Assembly (NCBI RefSeq): GCF_029542785.1 | Contig: NC_083375.1 | Span: 186,001-250,000 of the forward strand | Reading direction: 5' to 3' | Source: Malassezia japonica | Taxonomy: Eukaryota; Basidiomycota; Malasseziomycetes; Malasseziales; Malasseziaceae | Length of the DNA stretch: 64,000 nt | Shown here: piece after piece, positions 18,523-30,100 of the stretch | Numbering within the stretch: the stretch's first letter is position 1 | Layout of the letters: the number at the start of each line of letters is the position of its first letter | Made by a program: the position numbers and the translations under genes | Notes under the pieces: generated by a model | Database searches by the model: none | Seen by the model: the letters and a program-made list of their open reading frames with translations, nothing else | What the model was told of the DNA's origin: nothing

Positions 18523-20375
18523 CTAAACAGACTGGCTCCATGACTCGGTCTCTGTTTCCCATGCTTCCATAGGATCTGGATAGGGCATAAGCACCTGTTT
18601 TACAATCGACTTTTTTTCCAGGGCCTTGGGCGGTTTTGCGCGGTCGTCGAAATGAAAGCCCGTGACCATACTCGAGTCTTGCCGCATCGCTTCCTGCTGG
18701 TACTCTGGCGGAAAATCGTCCGGGGCGACGCCGACCTCGCGCTCGAGCGCCTGGCGAGTGACGCAGTAGATCCCTGTTGCGTCCATCTGGACGCAGCTGC
18801 ACCCCCTGAACTGGTCGATGGGCCCTGTGTACCAGTCAAATGCGTTCGGCTGGTCGGACCATTCGTACGCGGCGAACGGCACTTGGATCGGCTCGCCGTC
18901 GTTGGTCCTGCCGAGCGTCGGTGCGTTGAGGTCGAGCACCGTGAGCGACTCGACCACGGCGGCCACGCGTCCGTTGGCGACCGAGAGCTGCCCGCTGCTA
19001 TCTTGACGCGGCCTGCGGCGGTGGCGCAGCGCCTCGGCGAGCTCTTCCGGCTCGTACTCGTCAAAGATGCGCGAGTCGCGCTCGCTTTGGAGGAGGTACA
19101 TGCGCATATTGGGCACCTCTTCGCCGCGGAGCATGGCCTTGTACTTTGGAATGAGGAGGATGCACGACTCGCCGAGGGCGACCAGTGTCTCGGTGTCGCG
19201 ATCCGGGTGTACAGCGTGCCACGAGTAACACAGCTGCGTCGGATCGCGTGGCGACCAGTGTGCGAGGTACGACACCCAGCGGGGCGGTCTGACCTGCACT
19301 TGCTGCCGGAGCAAGAGGGCGTGGCGGTCGTCTGTGCGGAGTGGCGCGGCCCGATAGCAGTCCGGCACGCCGCGTTCCTTGATGTGATCGGCGAGCGTCC
19401 AGACGACCTCGCCCGAGTCGCGGTGCAGAATCGAGACGCGGTTGAACCCAAATCCGACCAAGAAGATATGCTCGTCGTCGAACTCGATGTAGCTCACGTT
19501 GCGGTGCTGGTGCAGCGTATTGGCCAAAGGCACGGTGCGTGTCAGGGTCTTGGACGCCACGTCCATTTCGCTGTACGAGTCAAAGATCGAGACGCTGTGT
19601 GAGGTGCGTGACGTACAATGCGAGCGTCGGAAACTGCATGCGGTACGCTCGCACCATTTCCGGGACGTCGAGGATCGTGTAGCGTATGTACTCCCCCCGG
19701 TGCGCCTCGTGTGCGTCCGGCACGAGGCGCGCGCTGCGCCACACCTCAAAGTGTCCCGGCGCGTCGCGGTCAAAGACCAACCACCCGTCGGAGAACTCGA
19801 GGTGGGGAAACGGGCGTGCGTCTGGCGGCTCGTGGCGCCAGAGCACTTCGCCGCTGTGGATGTCGAGCGTGCGTACGCCGCCGTGCACATGCGACTCGAT
19901 GAGGCAGTTTTCAAAGGGGCTGGGTAAGGCGGACGACGTACTCGATCTTGATGCGCCACACGTCCTCGAGCGACCCGCTCGGGCGATAGTAGTCGATCTG
20001 GGGCCGGAGCTCGAGCGTATCGCGCGTCGTATCCAGCGCCGGGGCGGCGTTGGTTCCCCAGAGCGTGTCGAGCGTATGCCGCTTCCTGCACAGGTCGCCG
20101 AACGACCGGACCTCGTCAAAGTACGCTGCGGCACTCGCGTGCTCAGCGCCGTAGTAGTACCGCTGCAGCGCGCGCTGCACGCTCCGTTCGCCACGCGCCG
20201 TGTACTGGTGTCGTTCGGCGACAAACGCCCACACGCTCTCCTGTGTGCCCAATTCGCGCCATGCTGCGTGAGAATAAGACGACGCACCCTTGCACACGCA
20301 GCAAGCCCGTGCCAGGGACGGGGGATCGAGCAGTCCAAAGACGCGCCCCCACACCTCGGGTGGAAGGACGTCCAT
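18523..20375 (-). CDS. F-box protein, 602 aa (substrate receptor candidate)
   Basis: Three exons on the minus strand (19942-20375, 19617-19919, 18523-19594) separated by two 22-nt introns; phases join cleanly. The N-terminus MDVLPPEVWGRVFGLLDPPSL is a typical F-box, the Skp1-binding motif of SCF ubiquitin ligases. The rest has beta-strand-rich blocks resembling propeller blades (GGVRTLDIHSGEVLWRHE, YIEFDDEHIFLVGFGFNRVS, ILHRDSGEVVWTLADH, ESCILLIPKYKAML) without clear WD dipeptides. It therefore looks like an F-box protein with a C-terminal beta-propeller, but I cannot assign an ortholog. The start is 39 bp from the divergent PHD-finger gene. Confidence 0.8.
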
Positions 20376-20414
20376 ACCCGCACGGTCCTCCACCTCGGCC
20401 GAACTCCTACCGCG

Positions 20415-21874
20415 ATGGACGAGCGGAAATCGGAGGAGCGCGAGGCGGAGCGGCTGGACGCCGCGCCGCGCGACGACGCGTCCGAGAGTGGCGAGGCAGA
20501 GATCAAGCCCGAGGCGCACGGAGACGAGCTCGAGGACGACGTGCAGACGACGCCGCGGCGCTCGCGGCGGACGCACCTCCCCGAGGAGTCCGACTCGGAC
20601 CTGAAGGACGAGGACGAGGAGGGCGGCGGCGACGAGGGTGTGACACGATGCGTGTGTGGCAGCACCGACGAAAACGTCGGCCTGATGATCCAGTGCGAGA
20701 CGTGCAAGTGCTGGCAGCACTGCGCGTGCATGGGCATGCACACCGAAGACGACTGCCCCGATGTATACTACTGCGAGCAGTGCAAGCCCGAGAACCACAT
20801 CGAGCTCCTGCGCTCGCTCGGCTTCCTCCCGTCGCCCAAGTCGGCGAAGCGCAACCGGGGGCGCGGGTCCGCCAAGGAGACCGCGCGCGAGCTCAAAGAG
20901 GCCAAGGACGCGATCCGTGCGCTGGCCCTCGACAATGCCGCGCGCCTGCGCGAGGAGGCGGAGCGCGCGAGCCCCGCGTCGCGCCGCCGCGCATCGCCGT
21001 CGCGCCGCCTCCCGTCCTCGGGCGACGGGCGCACACCAAAGCGGCGCAGCACGATGAACTCGCGCGAGATTGGCGAAAATGGCTGGGAGCCGATTCCCCC
21101 CGAGCTGCTCGTGGACGGGGCAGAAAGCGGCGGGGGGACGACAGCGAGTCGCCCGAAGATAGCGTGCGCAAGCGCAAGCGCAGCCCGCACGAGCCGTCGG
21201 TCAGCGACGAGGCCGCGAGCGAGTCTGCGGCCGAGCTCGCCAAGCGGCGCAAGACCCAAGAGCCGCGCCGCGACGAGCGCCGCAAGGGCGACACGCCGCA
21301 GCCGGAGGCCCGCAAGGAGAAGAAGGACGAAAAGTCCAAGCACCCCAACCAGTACACCTACCGCAAAGAGCCGCCGCCCCGCCGCGACGCCCGCCGCGGG
21401 CGCGAGACGGGCAGCCGTGCCGGCACGCCGCAGCCGGACGCGCCGCCCAAGGGGGGGACGTCGGCGCTGCCCGAGCACCTGCAGCACCTCGCGTACCTCC
21501 TCCCGCCGTTTATCGGCGAAGAAGAGACGCCGCCGGTGCCCGACGCGCCCCGCGCCGGCCTGCCCGAGCCACTGGCGCTTACGACGCCGATCGACGCGGC
21601 GACCAAGATCCGATACCCCCAGAAGCGCATGACGCTCGGCGAAATGCGCAAGCGCGTGCGCACCATCAGCGAGTACGTTACGCGTGTCCAGATCGAGGCC
21701 GTGGAGCGCGCGAAGCGCGTGCAGCTGCTGCGGGCTGTGCGGTCCGAGCCGCCCGAGGACGATGTCGGCGCGACGCCGCTGAGCATGCAGCTCGTCGAGC
21801 AGCTCACCAACGACATCACCGCGGTGCAGCGCCGCCTCTCGAGCGGGCCGACGGGCGAGGAGGAGGATGCATAG
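20415..21874 (+). CDS. CTI6: PHD-finger protein, CTI6-like (Rpd3L deacetylase subunit); frame broken in a G-run
   Basis: Starts MDERKSEEREAERL. A canonical PHD finger (CVCGSTDENVGLMIQC, CKCWQHCACMG, YYCEQCKPENH; Cys4-His-Cys3) lies at about residues 78-130, placed as in yeast Cti6, which binds methylated histone H3 in the Rpd3L complex. The frame then shifts by one base in the six-G run at 21132-21137: upstream is one frame, downstream another that runs to TAG 21872-21874 and includes basic and acidic stretches plus a conserved-looking RMTLGEMRKRVRTISEYVTR end. One extra G would join both parts into 486 aa. No splice-like signal explains the shift, so an assembly or sequencing indel is most likely; a true mutation is possible. 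Confidence 0.8.
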
Positions 21875-21963
21875 TGCCGTAGCGCGCGAGCGGCGCTCTT
21901 TGTCCAACGTGACCGACGATCCTCCCGATCGCCCGATAGACGCTGCGCCTCTTTTTCGCTGCG

Positions 21964-24085
21964 ATGCGCTTGGAGCCGGCGACGCACGCGCCGGCCCCGC
22001 GCGCCTCGGGCACGCCCGAGTCGCTGGACGGGGTGGCTGGCGAGCCCAAGACGAGCACGTTCGAGATCCCTGTGCCCCCGAACGGGGTGCTGACGGCGCG
22101 GCGCGAGTTTGAGCTGCCCCGCCGCCTGCTCGACACGCACGAGCAGCGGTGTGCGCGGCTACGGATGCGTGCAAAGCCCGCGTTCTACCACACGATCAAG
22201 CGCAACAGGTTCGTGTCGCGTGTGCGCATGTACGGCACGACGCAGCCGTGCCAGTGCGACCCCGCCACGGGCAACTGCGGCGAGTCGTGCATGAACCGCA
22301 TGATGCAGATCGTCTGCCACCCGCGGACGTGCCCGTGCGGGTCGCGGTGCACGAACGGGAGCCTGGGAAAGCGCCCTGCGCCGGAGCTGCAGGTGGCCTA
22401 CGTACGTCTCTCTACTAACGCAGTACGGCAAACGCGGATTTGGGCTCCGCACGCCGGTCGCGGTGCAGGCCGGCGACTTTCTCGGCGAGTACTGCGGCGA
22501 GCTCATCGATATCCCCGAGGCCGCGCGCCGCGTGCACGACTTTTACCAGCACACGCAGAACTACTACTTTGTGGACTACGACGCGTCGGCGGGGGAGATG
22601 CTCGACGCAGGCCTCCGGGGCAACAAGATCCGCTTTGTGAACCACAGCGTACGTGGGCGCGCTGACGCAGTGTGAGCCGAATTGCAAGATTGAAAAATGG
22701 CTCGTCAGCGGCCAGGAGCAGGACCGCAACGCCGAGTTCCAGCTCGGCCTCTTTGCGATCCGCGACATTGCCGCGGGCGAGGAACTCTCGTACAATTACG
22801 GTACGTCCCATGTCTCACACAGGCTGGTCAGCATTCAAGGCGGCCGTCGTCGGCCCCGACGGCAAGGTCGTCGCCGCCGAAAAATGCTACTGCGGCGCGC
22901 CGAGCTGCACCGGTGTCCTGGGACGGGGGCGGAAAGGCAAGCGGGCATACGCGGTCGACGCGCCCATGGCCCTGATTCCCCCGGAGTCGTCCACGGAAAG
23001 CTCGCCGTCACCGGCACAGTCATCGCGTGCGCTCCCCGACACGGACGTAGACACGGCCAGCGTGTCGAGCGGCGACAGCGTGCGTGCGTCGCGCCGCCGC
23101 ATGCGTGTCGTCCCGCTGCGGTACGCCGACCAGGACGCGCTAGACGCACTGCACGCCGAGGCAGCCGTCATCGGCACCAGCACGCCGCCGCTGCGGGGCA
23201 GCGGACGTGGCCGCGGCCGCGGCCGGGGGCGCGGACGCAGCGTGTCTGGGCCGCTCGGACATGCCGCACAAGAGCCCCACCCCGTCAACGGCCGGCGTGT
23301 CGTCTCGGAGCGGGGCCGCGGGCGCGGGCGTGGGCGTGGGCGCGGGCGAGGGCGCGGCGGCCGTGCGGCCAGCACGCAAACGATGCGCGCTGCAGACGAC
23401 GCATCGGAGCGTGCTGCGTCGCTGCCCGATGCCCCGCTGCTGGCCGCCCGTGCGCCGCTCGTGCCCTCGTCGCCACTCGCTGTGCGCAAGCCGCGGCGCA
23501 CGATCAAGCCCAAGATTCCCTTTGACGAGACCGAGCCTCTGTACCGCCCCTCGGCGCGCGAGAGTCCGTCGCGTGCGAGCTCGTCGCTGAGCGACCTGTC
23601 GAGTGCGCCGCCGTCGCCCGGCTCGGACACGGGCGACTGGAAGCGTGTGCCCCGCGTGGTGCACACGCCGACGGCCGCGCTGCCCGAGACGCCGCCCGAT
23701 TCCGACGACTCGGCGCGGCTTGCGTCGGTGCCGCATGCCGGCGGCGCGCTCCCCAAGCGCCCCCGTGGGCGCCCACGCAAGTACCCCCGGCTGGACCCCG
23801 ACCAAGTCAAGCTGCGCATCCCTGCGGCTACGATGATGTATATACCCCCCACCGACCCCCCCGGTGTGCGGCTGCCTCCGCTTGCGTCGCCCCCTGATCC
23901 GCTGCAGCTCGTCGCCGGCGTCGCGTTTACGCTGACGCCCGACGAGCTCGATGCGATCGCCGCGCCCGAGCACCGGCGGCGTGGCCGCCCCCTCACGCGC
24001 CCCCTGCATGCCCTGGGCCAGCCGCAGCGCTGGCGGCGGCTGCGCCCCCCCGGACGAGGAGGCGGCCGTCCGCGCCCTGTTGTAG
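21964..24085 (+). CDS. SET-domain histone methyltransferase, ASH1-like (H3K36); C-terminal frame shift in a C-run
   Basis: Four exons (21964-22401, 22424-22648, 22671-22800, 22823-24085) with three identical-length 22-nt introns. Order of domains: AWS (CQCDPATGNCGESCMNR, CPCGSRCTNG), SET (YGKRGFGLRTPVAVQAGDFL, GEYCGELI, NHSCEPNC formed across an exon junction, LSYNYG), post-SET (CYCGAPSCTGVLGR). This arrangement is that of ASH1/NSD/SET2-type H3K36 methyltransferases. The tail has Arg-Gly runs (about 23205-23365) and an AT-hook (KRPRGRPRKYPR). At the seven-C run 24045-24051 the frame should shift: unshifted, the frame overlaps the UTP10 start and ends at 24207; dropping one C gives the compact end DEEAAVRALL and stop at 24083-24085 (684 aa). 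Confidence 0.85.
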
Positions 24086-24091
24086 CACGTG
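24086..24091. promoter_or_regulatory. CACGTG in the UTP10 promoter
   Basis: CACGTG lies in the 33-bp spacer between the likely ASH1-like stop and the UTP10 ATG at 24119. It is one of several such hexamers in short promoters in this window. Confidence 0.35.
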
Positions 24092-24118
24092 GCCTCCACC
24101 GTAAAATTTTTCTCCGCC

Positions 24119-27100
24119 ATGACCACTTCGCTCGCCTCGCAGCTGGCTGGGCTTGCGGCGCAGCAGGCGTCGCGCCAAGAAGGCGCGACGTCGCTGCGTG
24201 TGCGTGAGTCGTATCTATTTACACCCCGTGCTGCTGCCGAGCAGGACTTTGTCACGGTGCATGCGCTCGGCGTGACGGGCTGGGAGCAGCTCGTGAACGA
24301 AGATGCGTCGCTCGGTGCGTGGCGCCATGCGGACCTGCTGTTTGGCGAGGAGAGTGTGCACCTCGACCGCGGGACGGTGCCTGCGTCGGAGAACAAGACG
24401 ATCGACGAGGCGAGCGAGGAGCTGCTCTACCTCCTCGGCCCGGTGCTCCTCTCGCGCAGCGCCGCCAAGGTCATCGAGTGGTTGGTGCGCCGCTTTGCGC
24501 TCCACCGCCATGTGCCGGTGGCGCTCGTGCGCGCATTCCTGCCGTTTCACACCACACCGCAGTTTGCACGCATCCTGCAGCTCGTGCCGCTCGACCGCGT
24601 GCCAAGCCTGCACTTTCTCCAGGCCGCCAAAAAGGCCCAGACGCCGCTGCCCACCTCGGTGCTCGTGCAGGCGATGGGCAACCTGGACGTGCTGCGCCTC
24701 GTTGCGCAGACGCGCACGCCGCTCCCGGGCGTGCACCGCTTCCCGGTGACGTTTTGGACCGCAACGCTTGTGCAGTTCTGCCTGCACGCCAAGCGCCGCA
24801 AGCGCGCGGGCGACGCGCAGGCCGTGCTCGCAATCCTCCTCCCGGACGCCATGCGCCTCCTCCAGGCGCCGGTCGACACCGAGGCCGCCGTCGGCGCGCT
24901 AATGGTCCTCTGCTCGATCAGCACGGCCTATGCGCTGAGCGCAAACGCGGTGCGTGGCCTGCTCGAGGGCGTCGCGCGCCTCGCAGACACGCCGTCCCCG
25001 ACGCTGGCACGCGCCATGGTCGCGTGCTGCTTTGCCCTGTGCGCCTCGCCAGAGGACGCGGGCGAGGCGTTTGCGTCCGAGCCGCGCCTCCTCTCGGACG
25101 CCACGCTCCGCGGCCTCCTCCAGCTCCCGGAGCTCGGCGCACAGGTGCTGCGTGCGCTGCGTGAGCACGACGTGCGCCGCTTTGTCGCGCAGCTGCTCGC
25201 GGCACTCAGCGACCACCTCGACCAGGACGACGCACGCGCGCTCCTCGAGGTGCTCCTCGACGCCGAGCTCCCCGAGGGCCTCGTCCAGTCCACGTGCGAG
25301 CGCCTGATTACGAGCGACAAGACGTGGGTACCCAAGATCGAGGTGCTCGCGACGCTGCGCCAGCGCCGCCCCGCCGCGCTGGACGCGGCGCTGGACCGCG
25401 TTCGCGCGGCGAACGAAGGCAAGGCCTGGGCGGTGCTCAGCGCCGTGCTGCACCACCACGCCACCGGCAGCGTCCCGCAGCAGAGCGCCACGGACAGCAC
25501 CGCGCTGTGGCTCGGCGTGCAGAGTGGCGACGCGACGCAGCGCCTGCTCACGCTCCAGGAGCTCTTTGCGGCGGTGCGCCGCGGCGCGGTGCGCGCCGAG
25601 GACACGCTCGTCGCCGACGCGGTGCATGCCGCGCTCGCCGAGCCGACGCTGCCGATCCTCGAGGCAATGTACGCCGAGGACGAGCTGCTGCGTGCGGCGC
25701 TCGCGCCGGATGCGCTCCTGTCGGCGATCGTCGCGCGCCTCGCGCACGAAGTCGCCCCGAAAGAGTACAAGCTGCATGTGCGCTTCTGCGTCGCGCTCGG
25801 CGACACCACGCCCGCGCTCGCGGCGCGCGTCTGGGAGGCGGTCGTCTGGCCGTTCCTCCTGCCGAGCCCCCACGCCAAGATGGCCGCGCCGGCGGTCGAC
25901 GCGGTGCGCGGCGCCACCGGCGCCCTGGCGCCGTACGCGCGCGTGCTGCGCGACGTGCCGCCGCCGTCCGAGTGCGTTCCGTACGTTGCGGGCCTCGTCG
26001 CGGGCCTGCTCGAGGTGCTCGCCTCGGCGCCGGCGGCCGAGCAGGAGCGCCTCGCGGCCTTTTACCTGAGCGCCGCCGAGGCGCCGGTGAGCCGCGGCGG
26101 CGCGCTCGCCCTGCTCGTCCTTGCCCAGGCGCTCGCGCACAAGTCGCTGGGCGCGCTGTGGCACAGCGTGGCGTTCCTCAGCGCCGCGCTCGTGCGCCGC
26201 CACCAGCTGCTGGCGGGCGACGCGGACATTCTCTTGAGCGAGAGTGTCGAGGCGGTGCTCCCGCCCGTGCTGCACGGCCTCTCGCGCCGGAGCGTGCGCC
26301 TGCTGGGTCTGCAGCTCATGTACGCGATTGTGCAGCGCATGCCGGTGCCTGGCGACGCGTCCCTCTTTATTGCCGTGCAGCAGCGTGCTGCGCCGGACGC
26401 GCAGCTCATCTGGCACGTCTTCCAGACGCTGCATGCGCCTGGTGTCGGGCACGTCGCGAGCGAGACGCTCGCGCCGGTGCTGTACGCGCGCCTCGGCCAA
26501 GAGGCGCTCGCGCTCCTCGCCGGTATCTGGTCGATGGAGTCGGCGCCCGGCAAGGACGTTGGCACGCTGCGTGCCGCGCTCGACGCGCAGACCTCGGTGT
26601 ACGTGCCAGGGAGCGACGTGGCCGAGCGCCTGCTTGCGGTGCGCCACGCCACGGCGCTCGTGCGCCACGCGACGCACAAAAAGACGCCGCTCGACCTGCA
26701 GACGCTTTTGCCGAGCCTCTTTCTCCTGCTGCAAGAGCCCGTGCCGGTGCTCAGGGATGCCGGCGCGCAGCTCCTCGTGGCGCTTGCGGCGCTGAACGCC
26801 GCGGCGCCCCTCCCTGCGCCGATCTACGGCTACGAGGCGGTGTACGGCGCGGAGGCGTCGGCGCCGCTGCAGTACCTCGACGGCGACTCGTACATGCAGT
26901 ACGTGTCGGCGCTCGCGGCCGACGCGTCGACGTACGTCAACGACCCCGACTCGCTCGCGGCCGCGCACGCCGTGGCGCTCGCTGGGTCGAAAAAGGACCA
27001 GGTGGTGCTGCGCAACCGCGTGCTGTGCTACGTGCTGAGCCACGCCGTGTGCTGGGACTCGCTCCACGCACGCACGGCGCTCCTGCGTGCGGTGCACCGC

Positions 27101-30100
27101 GTCGCGGCGCCGTGCAAGCTGCAGACGCTGCTGCCGCTCGTCGAGGCGTCGGTCGCCGCGCCGCTGCCCGCCGAGCCCCGGCGCGACACGTACCTCGACC
27201 TGCTCTTTGCGTGCTACGAAGGCGGCTCGATCGAGCGCAGCTCCTGGGCGGCGTTCCTCCAGGCGCTCCAGAGCGACGCGCCGAGCGGCCTGCAGACCGC
27301 TGCGCTCCATGCGCTCGACCGCATCTTTCTTGCGCTCACGCCCGAGCTGCGTGAAGAGGCGTTCCTTGCGCTGGCCACGACGCTCGCCAACCCCAAGATC
27401 CGCGGCACGCCCGAGGCGGCGGCGGCGCTGCGCACGCTGCCCGTGTCCGATGGTGTGCTGGTCGCCGTGCTGCGTACGCTCCTTGCGTCGCTGGGCGAGG
27501 TCGACGAGGAGCGCAGCCGCAAGCGTGCGCGCTCCGACGACGAGGCGGTGCGCGGTGCGGCGGTCGTCCTGATCACGGTGCTGGAGAGCGTGCAGAGCCG
27601 CACGCTCGGCATGAGCGCGGCGCTTGTCGCGGCGCTCTTTGACGTGGTGCGCGCCGGGATCGCGCTGCACACCACGGTCCTCTTTAACGCGGAGTATGTC
27701 CTGCAGCTCGCGATGCAGAGCCTGTGTGCCATGTTTGACCACGTCACGTCGCTCCCTGCGGACGTTGCGCAGGTCGTGCGTGCGGACACGATCGTGAGCG
27801 CGATCAAGATCTCGAGCAACACGCAGAGCATCAACCACGCGATCCTCCTCCTGACGCGCTTTGCGCGCCTCGACGCGGAGCTGGTGCTGCACAACATCAT
27901 GCCGATCTTTACGTTTGTCGGCCTGTCGGTGCTGCAGCGCGACGACCGCTTCACCCTGTCGGTGGTCGAGCAGACGCTGCGCAGCATCATCCCCGCGTTT
28001 GTCAACGCGGTGCGCCCGCAGGTCGTCAATGCGCAGGACGCGCGCCTCGCGCTCTGGCTCGAGACGCGCTCGCTCCTGCGCATCTTTTCGGACGCCGCAT
28101 CGCACATTCCCCGCCACCGCCGCCAGGTCTTTTTCCGGCTGCTGGTCGACGTGCTCGGCGCGCCCGACTTTCTCGCGCCAGTCGCGATGCTCCTCGCGGA
28201 CCGCGCGGCGCACCGCGTGGGCAAGTCGGTGGGCAGCGCCGCGTCGCTGCTCCAGCTCCCGCTCGGTGTGCTGCGCTCCGAGCCAAGCGACGTGCGCCTC
28301 CATGCCATCGACCAGATCTGGCCGGAAATCCAGCGGCTGTACCAGGGCCACGCGGCCTTCCTCGAGGTCACGCCCAAGCGCGAGTACTCGGAGGAGCACC
28401 TGTCGCCCGCCAAGCAGGCACTCACGCTCCTCGCCCTGATCGAGCACGCGCTGCCGAGCCAGGCGGCGGACGCGGAGCCGTGCGTGTGGCACGCGCTCTG
28501 CACGCTCCCCGCCGACGGCCCCGGCCGCGAGGCGCTGGCGCGCGTGCTCAAGGCGTCGGTGCGCCTCTTGTCCGACGCGTCGTTCCTGCGCATCGTGTGC
28601 ATGCTCCTCCGCGCGGAGCGCACGCCCCCGCCGGGCTGCAATGGCGCCGTGCCGGGCGCCGTGCCCGACGCCGAGATGCAGGCGACGGGCCTTGCGCTCC
28701 TCGCCGCGCGGCCCGTGTCGGACGAGGCGGTGCACCGCGCGCTACTCGACGTGTGGGCCGCCGCGCCGGCCAGCGACCTCGGCAAGGACGCGCTCGCGGC
28801 GCTGCACGCGAGCATCGCCCAGGGTGCGTCGCCCGACCTGCTGCCGCCGCTGCTCACCGCGTGCGACTCGCCGCAGGTGCTCCGCGTGCTCGGCGACCTG
28901 GTCGGCCACCTCGGCGTCAAGGCGCTCGCGCACCTCACGACGCTGGTGCACGCTGCGGCGGACGCCGCGCAGCGCAGCGATGCGGCGCACGTCGCCGCGG
29001 GCCTTGCGCTCCTTGCGTCGCTCTTCCGCGCGCTGCCGCAGTTTATGCATGCGTACGTCGAAAAGGCCGTGCGTGTACTGAGCGACGGATCGGTGCATGC
29101 CCTAATCAAGGGCCGCGCGAGCGGCGTGCGCGCCGCGCACCGTATCCTGCAGGACGTGGTCGTGAAGCGCATGCCGTTTGGCACGCTCCTCGACGCGCTC
29201 AACGGCGTGTGGGCCGAGTCGTACGAGCCCGCGCACCTCTTGACCCTCCTGCAGCTCGGCGTAAAGGGGATGGACAAGGCCGCGGTGCAGCAGCACTACA
29301 AGGCCGTCTTTCGCTTCCTCCTGCGCGCGTTTGCGCTGCAGGAAAAGAGGGGCGTCGACGCATCGATCGCCACCGCGCCCGAGCGCGCGATTGGCGTGTA
29401 CATTGCGCTGGCGCTCAAGCTGAGCGAGTCGCAGTTCCGCCCGCTCTTTTTGCGCACCTATGACTGGGCCGCGGTCGACCTGCTCGAGGAGGGCGAGCCG
29501 GAGCAGGGTGCAGTGTACGCGCGCGCACTCGTGCTGTACACGCTCCTCACGCGCCTCCTCGACGAGCTGAAAGGCATGGTCTCGGCGTACTTTGCGGTGG
29601 TCTACGACCACGTGCTTCGTCTCCTGGACCAGAGCGCGGCGGACGAGACGTGCGCGACGCCGCTCTGGTACGCGGTCGTGCACAGCGTCACGGCGTGTGC
29701 GGACGCAGACGAAGGCACGTTCTGGAACGCGTCGCGCGCCGCGCGCCTCGTCAAGCCGCTCCTGGCCCAGCTGCCGGCGATCGGCGCGGAGGACGCCAAG
29801 GCGACGAACGCGGTCGCCAAGGCCGCGCTCGCTGTCGCCGAGACCGTGCCGGACGACGTGTACCTGCGCGCGCTCAACACCGAGGTGATGAAGCACGCGG
29901 GCAGCGCGTCGCTCGCAGTGCGCGTCCACGCCCTGCATGTCGCCGCCTCGGTCTGGGCGGCGCACGGCGTGAACCTGCTGGCCTTTGTGCCCGAGACCGT
30001 CGCGCAGCTCTCCGAGCTCCTCGACGACGTCGATCCCCGCGCAGCCTCGGCCGCGCTCAAGCTCCGCCGCGAAATCGAGGCGGCGCTCGGCGAGCCGCTC

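Noticed and set aside
21111..21123. A 13-nt GT...AG segment in the CTI6-like gene as an intron that would repair the frame
   Set aside because: GTGGACGGGGCAG lacks the donor and branch pattern of all other introns here and is far shorter than 22 nt. A one-base indel in the adjacent G-run is simpler.
24899..28735. A 1278-codon open frame on the minus strand inside UTP10
   Set aside because: It is antisense to a well-supported gene, extremely rich in Arg/His/Ala/Gln, and has no motif. GC-rich codon bias with GC-ending third positions removes stop codons from one antisense frame. Same reasoning applies to 3929-6376 (minus), 6282-9062 (plus) and 15852-18224 (plus).
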